DNA from: JACKHO01 sp041398745
Lineage (GTDB): Bacteria > Planctomycetota > Planctomycetia > Planctomycetales > Planctomycetaceae
Assembly (NCBI GenBank): GCA_041398745.1
Contig: JAWKUB010000007.1
Coordinates: forward strand, 248,001 to 312,000
Length of the DNA: 64,000 nt
Reading direction: 5' to 3'
Part shown: one piece after another, positions 8,622-16,939 of the stretch
Position numbering within the stretch: the first letter of the stretch is position 1
Layout: every line of letters starts with the position of its first letter
Translations under genes and position numbers: made by a program
Notes under the pieces: model-generated
Told to the model about the DNA's origin: nothing
Databases searched by the model: none
What the model saw: only the letters and a program-made list of their open reading frames with translations

Positions 8622-9776
8622 ATGGAACTTGAATTTGATTGTCCGTACTGCACCTCGGCCGTTCGCGTCAGTGCGGAATATGCTGGCAAGGTAGGGCGAT
8701 GTCCCAAGTGTGACACGCGGCTGCGCATTCCCGAGCTTCCCGACTCGACACAAGCACCTGCCGCGAATCCAGAAGTTCCGCCGCTGGAAACCATAAGTGA
8801 TGAAGTCCTCACACCGCCACAGGTCGCTGTGCCTGGCGTTGCGCCGCCTCAACCGGGCGCACCAGTGCAGCCGCAGGCCGGTTGGGCTCCGAGCTACGAT
8901 CCCAATTCCCCGGTAGAAAAACTACGGAAAAAGAAACGTCAGGGAACGCCGCTAATGGCACTCGTCCCTCCGCTCTTGTTTGGCGGAATCTTCCTGCTCG
9001 TCGGGGCAGGGTACTGGTACTTTTCGCTGCCCTCTTACAAGGGAGAGTTGGAAGGGACGGTCATCGACTCAGGATACGCGTTGTCCGTTACGCTCGATGG
9101 AGTTTCCAGCGGAGCACCCCGGGAAGAACACCTCGCCTGGACGAGGCGTTTGTTTCAGACGCCGGTTATGCTGACCGACAACGAAAAGTTTCTCGGCGTC
9201 CGCTATCTGAGCAAGGATGGTCAGCATCTTACCGTTTTGCTGGAACCTGGGGCGAAAACGGAACTGGTGCAGGTGCCTATCACCTCATTGAAGGCAGTAG
9301 CGAGATATTACGACCTGCATGAGAACGATATGTTGGAAGCACGCAACGAGGAACTTGCCGAAGCACTGACCGACATCTCGTTGGCCTGGGCAGAAGTTGC
9401 GGAGACCACTCAGCAGCTCGACAGCCTGGCCAAATACACCGAACGACTTGCGTACAATGCCCACGTCATGGGGCTGGGGCATGTCTGCGAAGCGGAGGTG
9501 GGCAAAGAAATCTATCCGTGCGTGGGGGAAGACGCGCAACAACATTTGATTTTCCTTGTCCCGAAAGGGACGAATTACTTCGTCGTGCGTGAGCGAAAGG
9601 AAACCCGTGTATTTCCCGCCCGTCTACATGTCGAGGTAAAGGTTGTTCGTCCGTTCGACCAGCAGCAAACCCAGCAGCTCGTCAAACCGGAACAAGAAGC
9701 TCTTCCCGAGCCTGGACCGGAAATGACCGAACCTGCCACTGAAAACACAGAAGAAACTTCATCCAACGAGAACTAA
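8622..9776 (+). CDS. Zinc-ribbon, single-TM membrane protein of unknown function
   Basis: About 384 residues. The N-terminus holds a four-cysteine zinc ribbon (C-P-Y-C ... C-P-K-C) of the kind found at the start of many planctomycete membrane proteins. A proline-rich linker follows, then one transmembrane helix at about residues 120-140 (M-A-L-V-P-P-L-L-F-G-G-I-F-L-L-V). The remaining C-terminal part has no recognised domain and ends in a Glu/Pro-rich tail. A TTG at 8598 could give eight more residues; the ATG at 8622 was chosen because neither has a clear ribosome-binding site and the zinc ribbon begins right after it. The gene is followed 12 bases later by a Tat-exported oxidoreductase. Confidence 0.75.
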   Translation: MELEFDCPYCTSAVRVSAEYAGKVGRCPKCDTRLRIPELPDSTQAPAANPEVPPLETISDEVLTPPQVAVPGVAPPQPGAPVQPQAGWAPSYDPNSPVEKLRKKKRQGTPLMALVPPLLFGGIFLLVGAGYWYFSLPSYKGELEGTVIDSGYALSVTLDGVSSGAPREEHLAWTRRLFQTPVMLTDNEKFLGVRYLSKDGQHLTVLLEPGAKTELVQVPITSLKAVARYYDLHENDMLEARNEELAEALTDISLAWAEVAETTQQLDSLAKYTERLAYNAHVMGLGHVCEAEVGKEIYPCVGEDAQQHLIFLVPKGTNYFVVRERKETRVFPARLHVEVKVVRPFDQQQTQQLVKPEQEALPEPGPEMTEPATENTEETSSNEN

Positions 9777-9788
9777 CAGAAATAGTCC

Positions 9789-11084
9789 ATGAACCATACA
9801 ACCACCCGCCGCCAGTTTCTCCAGCAAGTTGCCGCGTTCTCTGCCAGCGTCACCCTCACGCGGTCTGCGTTCGCCGCCAACGACAAAATCCAGGTCGGCA
9901 TTGTCGGGCTCGGCTCGCGGGGATTCAATTTGCTCGACGCCTTTCTCACGCACCCCGATGCACAAATTGTCGCGCTGTGTGATGTCCATCCGTTGCATCA
10001 TCGCGACCTGCTCTGGGGGAAGGGACGTCAGTTCGGATTAACGCCAGCCGCGGAGCAAGTGAAAAAGGCGACGGGATCAAATCCATTCGTCACGCCAAAC
10101 TACGAAGACCTCTGCGCCCGGGATGATTTGGACGTCATTGTTGTGGCCACGCCCGACCACTGGCACGCGCTTTGTACGATGAACGCTCTCAAAGCGGGCA
10201 AAGATGTCTACTGCGAAAAGCCGGTCACGCACTTGTTCCGCGAAGGGCAACTGGTGATCGAGGAAATCGCGAAGCAGAAGGCCGTGTTTCAGACTGGCTC
10301 CCAGCAACGTTCCGATCCATTGTTTCATCAGGCACTCGGACTCATTGAAGCGGGACGCGTCGGCAAACTAGAGCGGATTGAAGTGGGACTGCCTGGAGGC
10401 TATCCGGAACCACAGGGAGAAACGGCCATCACTGACATCCCATATGGTCTCGACTACGACCGCTGGTGTGGCCCGGCTCCCAAACTGCCTTACATGCGGG
10501 CGCGGCATCATCGCTGGTGGCGTGGACACACGGCCTACGGCGGCGGAGTGCTCATGGATTGGATTGGGCATCACAACGACATTGCACAATTGTCGCTGGG
10601 CACCAAGGGGCCAAAGCGCGTGACTGCAGTCGGCTGGGAGTTCCCGGAAACGCCCGTCTACAACACGCCCCGCGACTACACCATTGCCTGCGAATACGAT
10701 GGTGGCGTGACCTCCACGATTTCCAATGCCAATACACAGGGCGTGAAGTGGTTCGGTGAAGAAGGCTGGGTTTACGTCCGCCGCGGCAAGCTGGAAGCTT
10801 CGAACTCCGACTGGCTGAAGGGGCTGGAAAAACCATCTGGCCCGGAAGCCACCATCCCGCACGTTCGCAATTTCCTCGACTGCGTCAAGTCCCGCGAAAC
10901 CTGCATCGCACCCGCACACGAAGCGCACCGCTCCATCACCCCCGGCCACCTGGGCTATGTCTCCTCGAAACTGCAGCGTCCGCTGAACTGGGATCCCGAG
11001 CAGGAAGTCATTGTCGACGACAAAGAGGCCGATGCGCTGCTGAAGGCGGTAGCGTATCGGGAGGGATTCTCTCTGCCAGGGTAG
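9789..11084 (+). CDS. Gfo/Idh/MocA family oxidoreductase, Tat-exported
   Basis: 431 residues. A twin-arginine signal (T-R-R-Q-F-L, residues 6-11) precedes the NAD(P)-binding Rossmann fold, whose Gly-rich motif is G-I-V-G-L-G-S-R-G near residue 36-45. The E-K-P-V motif of the Gfo/Idh/MocA family occurs at about residue 143. The C-terminal alpha/beta domain completes a full-length family member. Such Tat-exported sugar dehydrogenase-like proteins are abundant in Planctomycetota, and substrates are largely unknown. It is most likely a periplasmic sugar-related oxidoreductase with a pre-bound cofactor. Two further family-related sugar enzymes occur in the polysaccharide cluster (38159-39310), but that one lacks the Tat signal. 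Confidence 0.9.
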   Translation: MNHTTTRRQFLQQVAAFSASVTLTRSAFAANDKIQVGIVGLGSRGFNLLDAFLTHPDAQIVALCDVHPLHHRDLLWGKGRQFGLTPAAEQVKKATGSNPFVTPNYEDLCARDDLDVIVVATPDHWHALCTMNALKAGKDVYCEKPVTHLFREGQLVIEEIAKQKAVFQTGSQQRSDPLFHQALGLIEAGRVGKLERIEVGLPGGYPEPQGETAITDIPYGLDYDRWCGPAPKLPYMRARHHRWWRGHTAYGGGVLMDWIGHHNDIAQLSLGTKGPKRVTAVGWEFPETPVYNTPRDYTIACEYDGGVTSTISNANTQGVKWFGEEGWVYVRRGKLEASNSDWLKGLEKPSGPEATIPHVRNFLDCVKSRETCIAPAHEAHRSITPGHLGYVSSKLQRPLNWDPEQEVIVDDKEADALLKAVAYREGFSLPG

Positions 11085-11171
11085 ATGTGAATTCACCGGT
11101 TATCTAAGCCAAATGCGTTCGCGCGTGAATGTGCTCTCGTCATGAACTTCCAAAAACTGGAAAACGAAATC

Positions 11172-12152
11172 ATGAATTCGGTTTACTCGAGACTCGCTTG
11201 GGTTGTCGTTCTATTACACATGGGGAACGTAGCTGGGCAGGCTCAGGAGCCGCTTCCAAAACTGCAGGAAATAACCGTTACCAGTTCGCTGAATGGCACG
11301 TCGCAGGGAGTGCGATACTACCGCCCGCAGGCGTCTGAGCCGCGTCCGTTGCTGGTGCTACTGCACACTTGGAGTGGTGACTATCGACAGGATCGATCTG
11401 ACTGGCTGAAGGAGGCCGTGGAGCGCGAGTGGTTCTACATCCAGCCAGATTTTCGTGGTCCCAACAATCGACCCGAGGCGTGTGGTTCGGAACTGGCTCG
11501 ACAGGATGTCATTGACGCTCTCGACTGGGCACTCAAGGAATTCGATGTCGACCACTCCCGCGTTTATCTCGCCGGTGTTTCGGGTGGTGGCCACATGACC
11601 ATGCTCATGTCCGGGTATGCCCCGGATCGCTTCTCAGCAGCATCAGCCTGGGTGGGAATTAGCGATTTGAAGGCGTGGTACGAGTTTCATGCTCCCAATG
11701 GCAAGCCAGCGAAGTATGCGCAAATGGTTTCTAACAGCTGTGGCGGCGCGCCCGGTGCAAATGCTGACGTCGATGCACAGTTCGTCTCCCGCTCGCCATT
11801 GACCGTATTGCCTCGGGCTACCGAGTTGCCACTCGACCTCAATGCCGGAATCAATGACGGCCATTCGGGATCGGTACCCATTTCGCACACGCTACTGGCG
11901 TACAACGCCGTTGTCGCTGCCCGCGGTGAAACTCCGATTGCTTCAGCGACCATCGACGAACTCACCAAACGCCGCCGCGTTCCAGCGAACGAGTCGAGTG
12001 ACGTAGTCGATGAAACCTACGAGCGCGAAATTCACTTCCGACGTGAATCAGGTCCCACACGCGTCACGATTTTCGAAGGGGGGCACGAAGCTCGCCCGCA
12101 CGCGGCTTGTGAATGGTTGTCGAAGCAGCAGCGAAAAGTTGTTGTGCCATGA
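11172..12152 (+). CDS. Secreted alpha/beta-hydrolase (esterase family)
   Basis: About 326 residues from the ATG at 11172, which gives a normal signal peptide (M-N-S-V-Y-S-R-L-A-W-V-V-V-L-L). An ATG at 11142 would add ten residues with acidic character and is a possible alternative. The nucleophile elbow is G-V-S-G-G-G with its serine codon at 11580-11582, and a C-terminal G-G-H-E supplies the catalytic histidine. An acidic partner is likely in the N-D-G-H-S-G region. The fold resembles the prolyl-oligopeptidase/PHB-depolymerase-like hydrolases. The substrate is unknown. The gene lies between a Tat oxidoreductase and a small zinc-ribbon membrane protein and may be translated with the latter (13 bases apart). 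Confidence 0.82.
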   Translation: MNSVYSRLAWVVVLLHMGNVAGQAQEPLPKLQEITVTSSLNGTSQGVRYYRPQASEPRPLLVLLHTWSGDYRQDRSDWLKEAVEREWFYIQPDFRGPNNRPEACGSELARQDVIDALDWALKEFDVDHSRVYLAGVSGGGHMTMLMSGYAPDRFSAASAWVGISDLKAWYEFHAPNGKPAKYAQMVSNSCGGAPGANADVDAQFVSRSPLTVLPRATELPLDLNAGINDGHSGSVPISHTLLAYNAVVAARGETPIASATIDELTKRRRVPANESSDVVDETYEREIHFRRESGPTRVTIFEGGHEARPHAACEWLSKQQRKVVVP

Positions 12153-12165
12153 ATGAGGAGAAGCT

Positions 12166-12555
12166 ATGAGCCTGGGAGTCTACAAAGCACTGCGTTTATT
12201 CATCAAAGTTGGCTCCATTGTTTTAGGTTTCCTGCTGTGCTATTTGCTGGCGCCTGCCTGGCATCAGTCCATGGTAGCTCTGCTTGGGAAAGGACCACTG
12301 GGCAATGCGGTGCTGGGCGTTGCCAGCCTGCTCGCGTTTCTTGTTGTCATGATCACCATGTTTCTGGTTCCTGAAGCGCTGTTCTCTTCGTACGTGACAG
12401 CCCGATGTCCAAAGTGCAATTGCACTGTGACGCTAACTTACGACAATTCACGTCAGCCGTATCGGCAACAGGTAGGCGCGACTTCGGAACTGAAGTTTCC
12501 AGAAATGTATGCATGCTCGAATTGCGGCTGGAAAGAAAAAGGGGCTGAGTTGTAG
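12166..12555 (+). CDS. Small membrane protein with C-terminal zinc ribbon
   Basis: 129 residues. Two hydrophobic segments (about residues 12-30 and 45-66) are probable transmembrane helices. The C-terminal half contains C-P-K-C-N-C and C-S-N-C-G-W, a probable zinc ribbon. A Shine-Dalgarno GAGGAGA lies just upstream of the ATG. No function is recognised. It stands 13 bases after the esterase and 43 bases before a secreted hypothetical protein on the same strand. Confidence 0.75.
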   Translation: MSLGVYKALRLFIKVGSIVLGFLLCYLLAPAWHQSMVALLGKGPLGNAVLGVASLLAFLVVMITMFLVPEALFSSYVTARCPKCNCTVTLTYDNSRQPYRQQVGATSELKFPEMYACSNCGWKEKGAEL

Positions 12556-12598
12556 TAATCCTCAGGCCTAATGGCTCAAGACGGAACGCGAGGCTTCC

Positions 12599-13078
12599 AT
12601 GCATGTTTCACGTATGACATTCACGTTGCTCCTTACTGCGATTGTTGCGATGGTGCTGGTTCAAGTTGGCCAAGTGGCAGACGTGCAACCTGACGAGGGG
12701 CCTCGAATTGCAAAACTAAATCTTTCAGACTGTTTTGAGCAATGGCGCAAAGATCACACCATTCCGTCAAAGTATCAGCCGACGGGCAACAGCAATACTT
12801 GTGACTTTGACGATTTGCTGAACGAGGCCGTTTCCGCACGGGAGTTGGAACGCTGGCATGCGGAGGATCAGCGTGACTTTTTGAAACAACTTCATTTATC
12901 GTTGGAGGAATTCTGCGAAGGGGAGGGGGTAGACCTCGTCGTTGCAGTTGACGAGCCGTTGCCCAATGACGACCTGTTCTGCGGTATTCGTAATTCCTTG
13001 GGGATGAAAGTCATTTATGTGCGTCATCCCGTAGATGCCACAGATGACGTGATTTCTGGACTGTCGAGCAAACAGTGA
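12599..13078 (+). CDS. Secreted hypothetical protein
   Basis: 159 residues. A signal peptide is visible (M-T-F-T-L-L-L-T-A-I-V-A-M-V-L-V, with cleavage probably near residue 27). The mature part is acidic and has no recognised domain. Its stop overlaps the next start as GTGA, so the two genes are probably translationally coupled and their products may work together. The function is unknown. Confidence 0.65.
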   Translation: MHVSRMTFTLLLTAIVAMVLVQVGQVADVQPDEGPRIAKLNLSDCFEQWRKDHTIPSKYQPTGNSNTCDFDDLLNEAVSARELERWHAEDQRDFLKQLHLSLEEFCEGEGVDLVVAVDEPLPNDDLFCGIRNSLGMKVIYVRHPVDATDDVISGLSSKQ

Positions 13079-13575
13079 CCCGCTTTGTGATTCCTGGATC
13101 CCCGTCAGAAGAATCCGAATTCGTCGATCGGCCTTGGCCGGTTGTGAGCCGCATGCTTGACGTGTGGTACGCTGCGGTGCCGCTGTTGTTGCTGCTCGCA
13201 ATCGACTTCCTTGCCGAACTTGAGGCGACGTTTCACGGCAACGCGTTCAACTGGTGGGTGCAAGATCATCCCTGGGCGTTTTACACGTTCTTCGGGGTGA
13301 TTGTCGCCCATAATCTTGGACTTTTTCTCGCCATCATCCTCGTCTGGCGTTCTCCATTTTCTACGTTTGACCGCTGGAAGATTTTCGGCCTTCTGCTTCT
13401 CGCTCACTTCCTCATCCAACCCCTGTGGCGATTTATTCTCGTGCCAGCACAGGCAGACGAGTCCCGCCGCCCGCAAGCCCTCGCGAAATTCTACCGCTGG
13501 TCGTTGATTGGGATGGCGATTTGGACGTTACTTTGCGTTGTCATTGCAGCACTCGATTGGCTCCGGATTCTGTAA
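13075..13575 (+). CDS. Four-helix integral membrane protein, unknown function
   Basis: 166 residues from a GTG start at 13075 that overlaps the preceding stop by four bases. Four hydrophobic segments are visible (around residues 25-48, 62-86, 98-120 and 142-164), with short polar loops and no catalytic motif. The product is a probable inner-membrane protein. Coupling to the secreted protein upstream is the only functional hint. Confidence 0.75.
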   Translation: MTRFVIPGSPSEESEFVDRPWPVVSRMLDVWYAAVPLLLLLAIDFLAELEATFHGNAFNWWVQDHPWAFYTFFGVIVAHNLGLFLAIILVWRSPFSTFDRWKIFGLLLLAHFLIQPLWRFILVPAQADESRRPQALAKFYRWSLIGMAIWTLLCVVIAALDWLRIL

Positions 13576-13741
13576 TGCCGGGGAAGTGTTCCTCGAAACA
13601 GGATTGAGCGGCAGGGGCGATTGAAGACTGTCGCTCTGTCGTCGCCTCAAAATCTGGTTTAAACTTTGCTCTGTTCAAATGCTGTGCCTTGTCTCTTCGC
13701 AACCGTCCAATTTCAGAGGATGACAGCAGCACTGGTTACAG

Positions 13742-16003
13742 ATGGGAGTTCTGATGACAGTTGGAAAACACCTCAAGCTGCTGATGATTAGCTCCTTGAT
13801 GCTACTGTCCGTCTGCGGACCAAAAGTCGCAGCGCAGCCGCCAGTGCAATCGGCGTCACCATACGCACCTAACGAACTCTGGCTTCAGCAGTGGGGGGTG
13901 ACAGATTTATTGGACTACGATCCGGAGCAAGGTCACCTGCTGGGACGCTATCCCGACAGTGTGATTCTCTGGGATGTGAAAACTGGTTTGGCGCTACGGC
14001 AGTACCATCTCGCAGAGCCCGGACCATTGCAGGTCATTGACGCAAAGTTACTGGGGCACAACCGTCTGCTCATCGGTGGGCAGCACTCAATGGTGGTATT
14101 GGATCGCAAGACGGGGAGAACACTGCAGGAATTCGATTGGCCCGAAGTTCACTTACATGCCCTGGCGTTGAATCCTGAGCAACCCCTCGTTGCTACGGCG
14201 ACGTCCGATGCAAAAATACGGGTCTGGGACTTGGTGTCGGCAGAGCTTCAAACAACAATTGAAGTAGAGCATCCGCAGAACAGTCTGGCCTTCTCGCCGG
14301 ACGGTCGACGACTGCTTTCTGGTGATTATTCCAATGTCGTCAGACTCTGGGATGCGGGCACCGGCAAACAGTTGGGGCAGGTCGAGCCACCGACCGAGGG
14401 GCGATTGTTGCGGTTCAGTGACGACGGACGGAAGTTCCTGACGGCAGGTCAGGGAGAATTCTGGTACACGCCGCGTGTTACCGTTTGGAACGCTGAATCA
14501 CTGACCGATCTGCAAATCATCCCGAGAGTCGTCCGGGACGTCTGGTTTGCCGGTGACGAAGTCCGTCTGTTGACATTTGACGGTGAAATCGAGCTCTGGC
14601 CCCTCGACCGTCACGAGGAACCGGCACCGCCGGAAGAGTGGAGTCGCGGCAGCAACCGTTCGGTAAGGCCGAGTGGCGTCACGGGCAACCATTGGGTGTT
14701 TCGAAGAAGTGAAAACCCGGGGCAATGGGAAGTCATTGGACCGCGGTCGAATCGACCGGACCAATTCATGCCTGTTGAATCCACATGGTCCAACCCAGAT
14801 GACCATTTCCCGCTGGCGATTTCACCGGACGGTCACTGGCTCCTGACCGGCGGAGCGTCTCACGGAAATCGACCGAATCGCAGTGCGATTTGGAATTTGC
14901 AAGAGGGCCGCGTGCAGACAGAATTCGAGAACGCAATGCTCGGCGAGTTTCATCCCGAAGGCAGGGAACTCGTTGTTGTGCGAAACGCTTCCCTGGAAGT
15001 AATGGACGCGACCACGGGAAAGACAATCCGGCCTCTGGAATACGACCGCAGCAAACTCGGACCTGTCACGACGATTCAATTCGTCAAAGAGGGTAAACAA
15101 CTTCTGACCGCTCACGGTGACTGGTACGACGGTGATGAAGGTGGCATTCTCCTCTGGGATTACGCGAAGGGTAAACTAATCCGCGAATACGACACCAACC
15201 GCAAAGCGGTACTCGTGGCCCATTATTTCGAAAGCCACAACGGGCACATTCTTGCCGCCTGTTCGCCGGGAGATGATGGCAGTGCCGACATCGATCAATT
15301 AACGGTCTTCGACGCGGCAACTGGTAAGCAACTGCAAAATCAAACCTTCGCACGAAACGGCCTGGGAGTGGGGCCGGTTTCTTTGTCGGCTTCCCTGCTG
15401 TCGGTCAGTGTTGCAACCAGGAAAGACCGCTTACAGCCTCGGACAGTACGAAGGTCGCTCGTTTCCACATTCGACCTCAAGCCACAGGTTGATTTACCGA
15501 GAGACAGTCGTCCCGAGACGTTCAGCTATGACGGCCAAGTTGTTTTCGGCTTGGGGGAGAAACGACAACTTACGCTGTTCGATGTGAAAGACGCGGATCA
15601 ACTGCACTCATTCGAGTGTCCATTCCGGCCCATCCGAAACATCATGCCGCATCCCGGCGGTCAGTTGCTCTGTGGAGCGTTAGATGACCCCTGGAATTCT
15701 CACGGCCTTGGCACAAACGCCGTCGGCTTTCAGGATTTGTTAACCGGCGAACTGGACGCCCAACTGTTCCTGTTCCAGGATCCGGACAGTTGGCTCATCG
15801 TCACACAGGACGGTGCGATCAACGGCAGCGAAGCAGGATTAAAACACGTCACCTGGCGCCGCCCCGGCACGCTTGATGTCATCCGAGATGAGCAACGTAC
15901 GCAAGCCGCGGTAAGTCCCGAACGCGTTGCCGCTATTCTCTCTCGATCTCTGCCCGCGAACATATCACTCCGGGAGCGTTTAACGAGTCTGAAATCGCAG
16001 TAA
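13742..16003 (+). CDS. Secreted WD40-repeat beta-propeller protein
   Basis: 753 residues with a signal peptide (hydrophobic M-I-S-S-L-M-L-L-S-V region, cleavage near residue 34). WD40-like blades are visible, for example S-P-D-G-R-R-L-L-S-G-D-Y followed by V-V-R-L-W-D near residues 180-205, and S-P-D-G-H-W-L-L-T-G-G around residue 360. A second ATG at 13754 could be the start. The last 90 residues (D-S-W-L-I-V-T-Q-D-G then W-R-R-P-G) resemble a C-terminal unit seen after propellers in other planctomycete proteins, some of them caspase-like. Probably a periplasmic or surface scaffold for protein interactions; no enzymatic domain was found. Confidence 0.8.
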   Translation: MGVLMTVGKHLKLLMISSLMLLSVCGPKVAAQPPVQSASPYAPNELWLQQWGVTDLLDYDPEQGHLLGRYPDSVILWDVKTGLALRQYHLAEPGPLQVIDAKLLGHNRLLIGGQHSMVVLDRKTGRTLQEFDWPEVHLHALALNPEQPLVATATSDAKIRVWDLVSAELQTTIEVEHPQNSLAFSPDGRRLLSGDYSNVVRLWDAGTGKQLGQVEPPTEGRLLRFSDDGRKFLTAGQGEFWYTPRVTVWNAESLTDLQIIPRVVRDVWFAGDEVRLLTFDGEIELWPLDRHEEPAPPEEWSRGSNRSVRPSGVTGNHWVFRRSENPGQWEVIGPRSNRPDQFMPVESTWSNPDDHFPLAISPDGHWLLTGGASHGNRPNRSAIWNLQEGRVQTEFENAMLGEFHPEGRELVVVRNASLEVMDATTGKTIRPLEYDRSKLGPVTTIQFVKEGKQLLTAHGDWYDGDEGGILLWDYAKGKLIREYDTNRKAVLVAHYFESHNGHILAACSPGDDGSADIDQLTVFDAATGKQLQNQTFARNGLGVGPVSLSASLLSVSVATRKDRLQPRTVRRSLVSTFDLKPQVDLPRDSRPETFSYDGQVVFGLGEKRQLTLFDVKDADQLHSFECPFRPIRNIMPHPGGQLLCGALDDPWNSHGLGTNAVGFQDLLTGELDAQLFLFQDPDSWLIVTQDGAINGSEAGLKHVTWRRPGTLDVIRDEQRTQAAVSPERVAAILSRSLPANISLRERLTSLKSQ

Positions 16004-16100
16004 GGCGTGCTGCGATGGCAGAAGGGCAGCGGGTGGTTGTGGTCAATTAGTCGCGGTAAGCGGCATTCCTGAGTTCGTCGCAAACACCAGTTGTGTGCGC

Positions 16101-16123
16101 CACTGGCTGCTTGCCAGCCAGTG
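16101..16123. repeat. Perfect 9-bp inverted repeat with 5-base loop
   Basis: CACTGGCTG at 16101-16109 pairs perfectly with CAGCCAGTG at 16115-16123 around CTTGC. It lies about 100 bases past the stop of the WD40 gene without a T-run, so it is more likely an interspersed palindromic repeat than an intrinsic terminator. Confidence 0.6.
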
Positions 16124-16209
16124 TTTCGATGTGACTACGTTACCGAGTCGTCCCTGAATAGTGGTTTTGGTTCGTTGAGAATCTGGGTGGCGAGGGAATT
16201 GGGCTTGGT

Positions 16210-16338
16210 TAGAGCACATTTTGAATTGGTTTGCAGGAATTTTGTGAGCCGAAGACCGTAAGGCCTCGGGCCATTTGTCTGGCCCGGCCGCTTACGCGTC
16301 GCGGCTCACAGCTGAATACGAAATCGAAAAATGCTCTA
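16210..16338. repeat. MITE-like element with TAGAGCA terminal inverted repeats
   Basis: Terminal inverted repeats TAGAGCA (16210-16216) and TGCTCTA (16332-16338) continue inward as a T-rich/A-rich match. Inside lies a second long hairpin: TGTGAGCCG (16243-16251) pairs with CGGCTCACA (16302-16310), and the inner arms CGTAAG/CTTACG and CGGGCCA/TGGCCCG also match. The 129-base element contains no gene. Copies elsewhere in the genome were not testable here. Confidence 0.65.
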
Positions 16339-16377
16339 GCCCGGATAATTCATGGGTTTGAATAGAATTGGCCTCGT

Positions 16378-16414
16378 GTGAAGTTCCCCACGGATAGTGG
16401 GCGCTGGACTTCAC
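16378..16414 (-). terminator. Hairpin at 3' end of GcvH-like gene
   Basis: GTGAAGT (16378-16384) pairs with ACTTCAC (16408-16414), and CCCAC/GTGGG pair inside. It lies 18 bases beyond the stop of the minus-strand gene at 16433. No long U-run follows on the minus strand, so termination is only possible; it could also be part of a repeat. Confidence 0.35.
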
Positions 16415-16432
16415 CCCCCCTGCAAATGATCC

Positions 16433-16879
16433 TTAGTCGTTCAGTTGACCCTTAATCATGCGTTGCGTTTCATCCCACTTGGTTCCCAGGAAGTCGACGT
16501 ACTCCTGGGCTGTCATGAAACGGGCTTGAGTTTCGAACGTATAGAGCCAGCCCTGCTCGTAGTTATCGGTATTGATGACCGAAGGGTCATCCATCAGCGC
16601 GGTGTTGAAGTGCCCGATGATGCCATCGGCCGGCGGATAGAGTGTCGAAACGGCCTTGGAGCTTTCGATTTCCCCGATGTCCTGCTTCCGTTTGACGGGT
16701 GTGTTGGAGTCAACACTCCAGTCCAGAAAGTACACGTCCTGCAACAAACGCAGGGAATACGCCGTGAAGCCGACACGAAAACCCCCTGCGGCCTCCTGTA
16801 CCCACAAGTGGTTTTCGGAGTACATGCGGTCGGTGGGAATTTGGGCTTCATACTTGCCCATGGAAAACACGAGTGACAT
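16433..16879 (-). CDS. GcvH-like lipoyl carrier protein
   Basis: 148 residues, slightly longer than canonical GcvH (about 130). The biotinyl/lipoyl fold is clear: N-H-L-W-V near residue 23, V-G-F-T-A-Y at 36-41, then G-E-I-E-S-S-K-A with K75 as the probable lipoylation site (canonical E-S-V-K-A). The C-terminus has N-x-D-P-x-V-I-N and a Y-E-Q-G-W-L segment typical of H proteins. No gcvT, gcvP or lipoate ligase gene is nearby; speA is 60 bases upstream. It may serve the glycine cleavage system from a separate locus, or be a dedicated carrier such as the lipoate-binding proteins of sulfur pathways. The GGAG six bases upstream of 16879 supports this start. Confidence 0.8.
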   Translation of the reverse strand: MSLVFSMGKYEAQIPTDRMYSENHLWVQEAAGGFRVGFTAYSLRLLQDVYFLDWSVDSNTPVKRKQDIGEIESSKAVSTLYPPADGIIGHFNTALMDDPSVINTDNYEQGWLYTFETQARFMTAQEYVDFLGTKWDETQRMIKGQLND

Positions 16880-16939
16880 GGAGTCTCCATGTTGACGTCG
16901 ACGTGCGGCAATGCAATCAAACTCAGGGTAGTCGATTCG

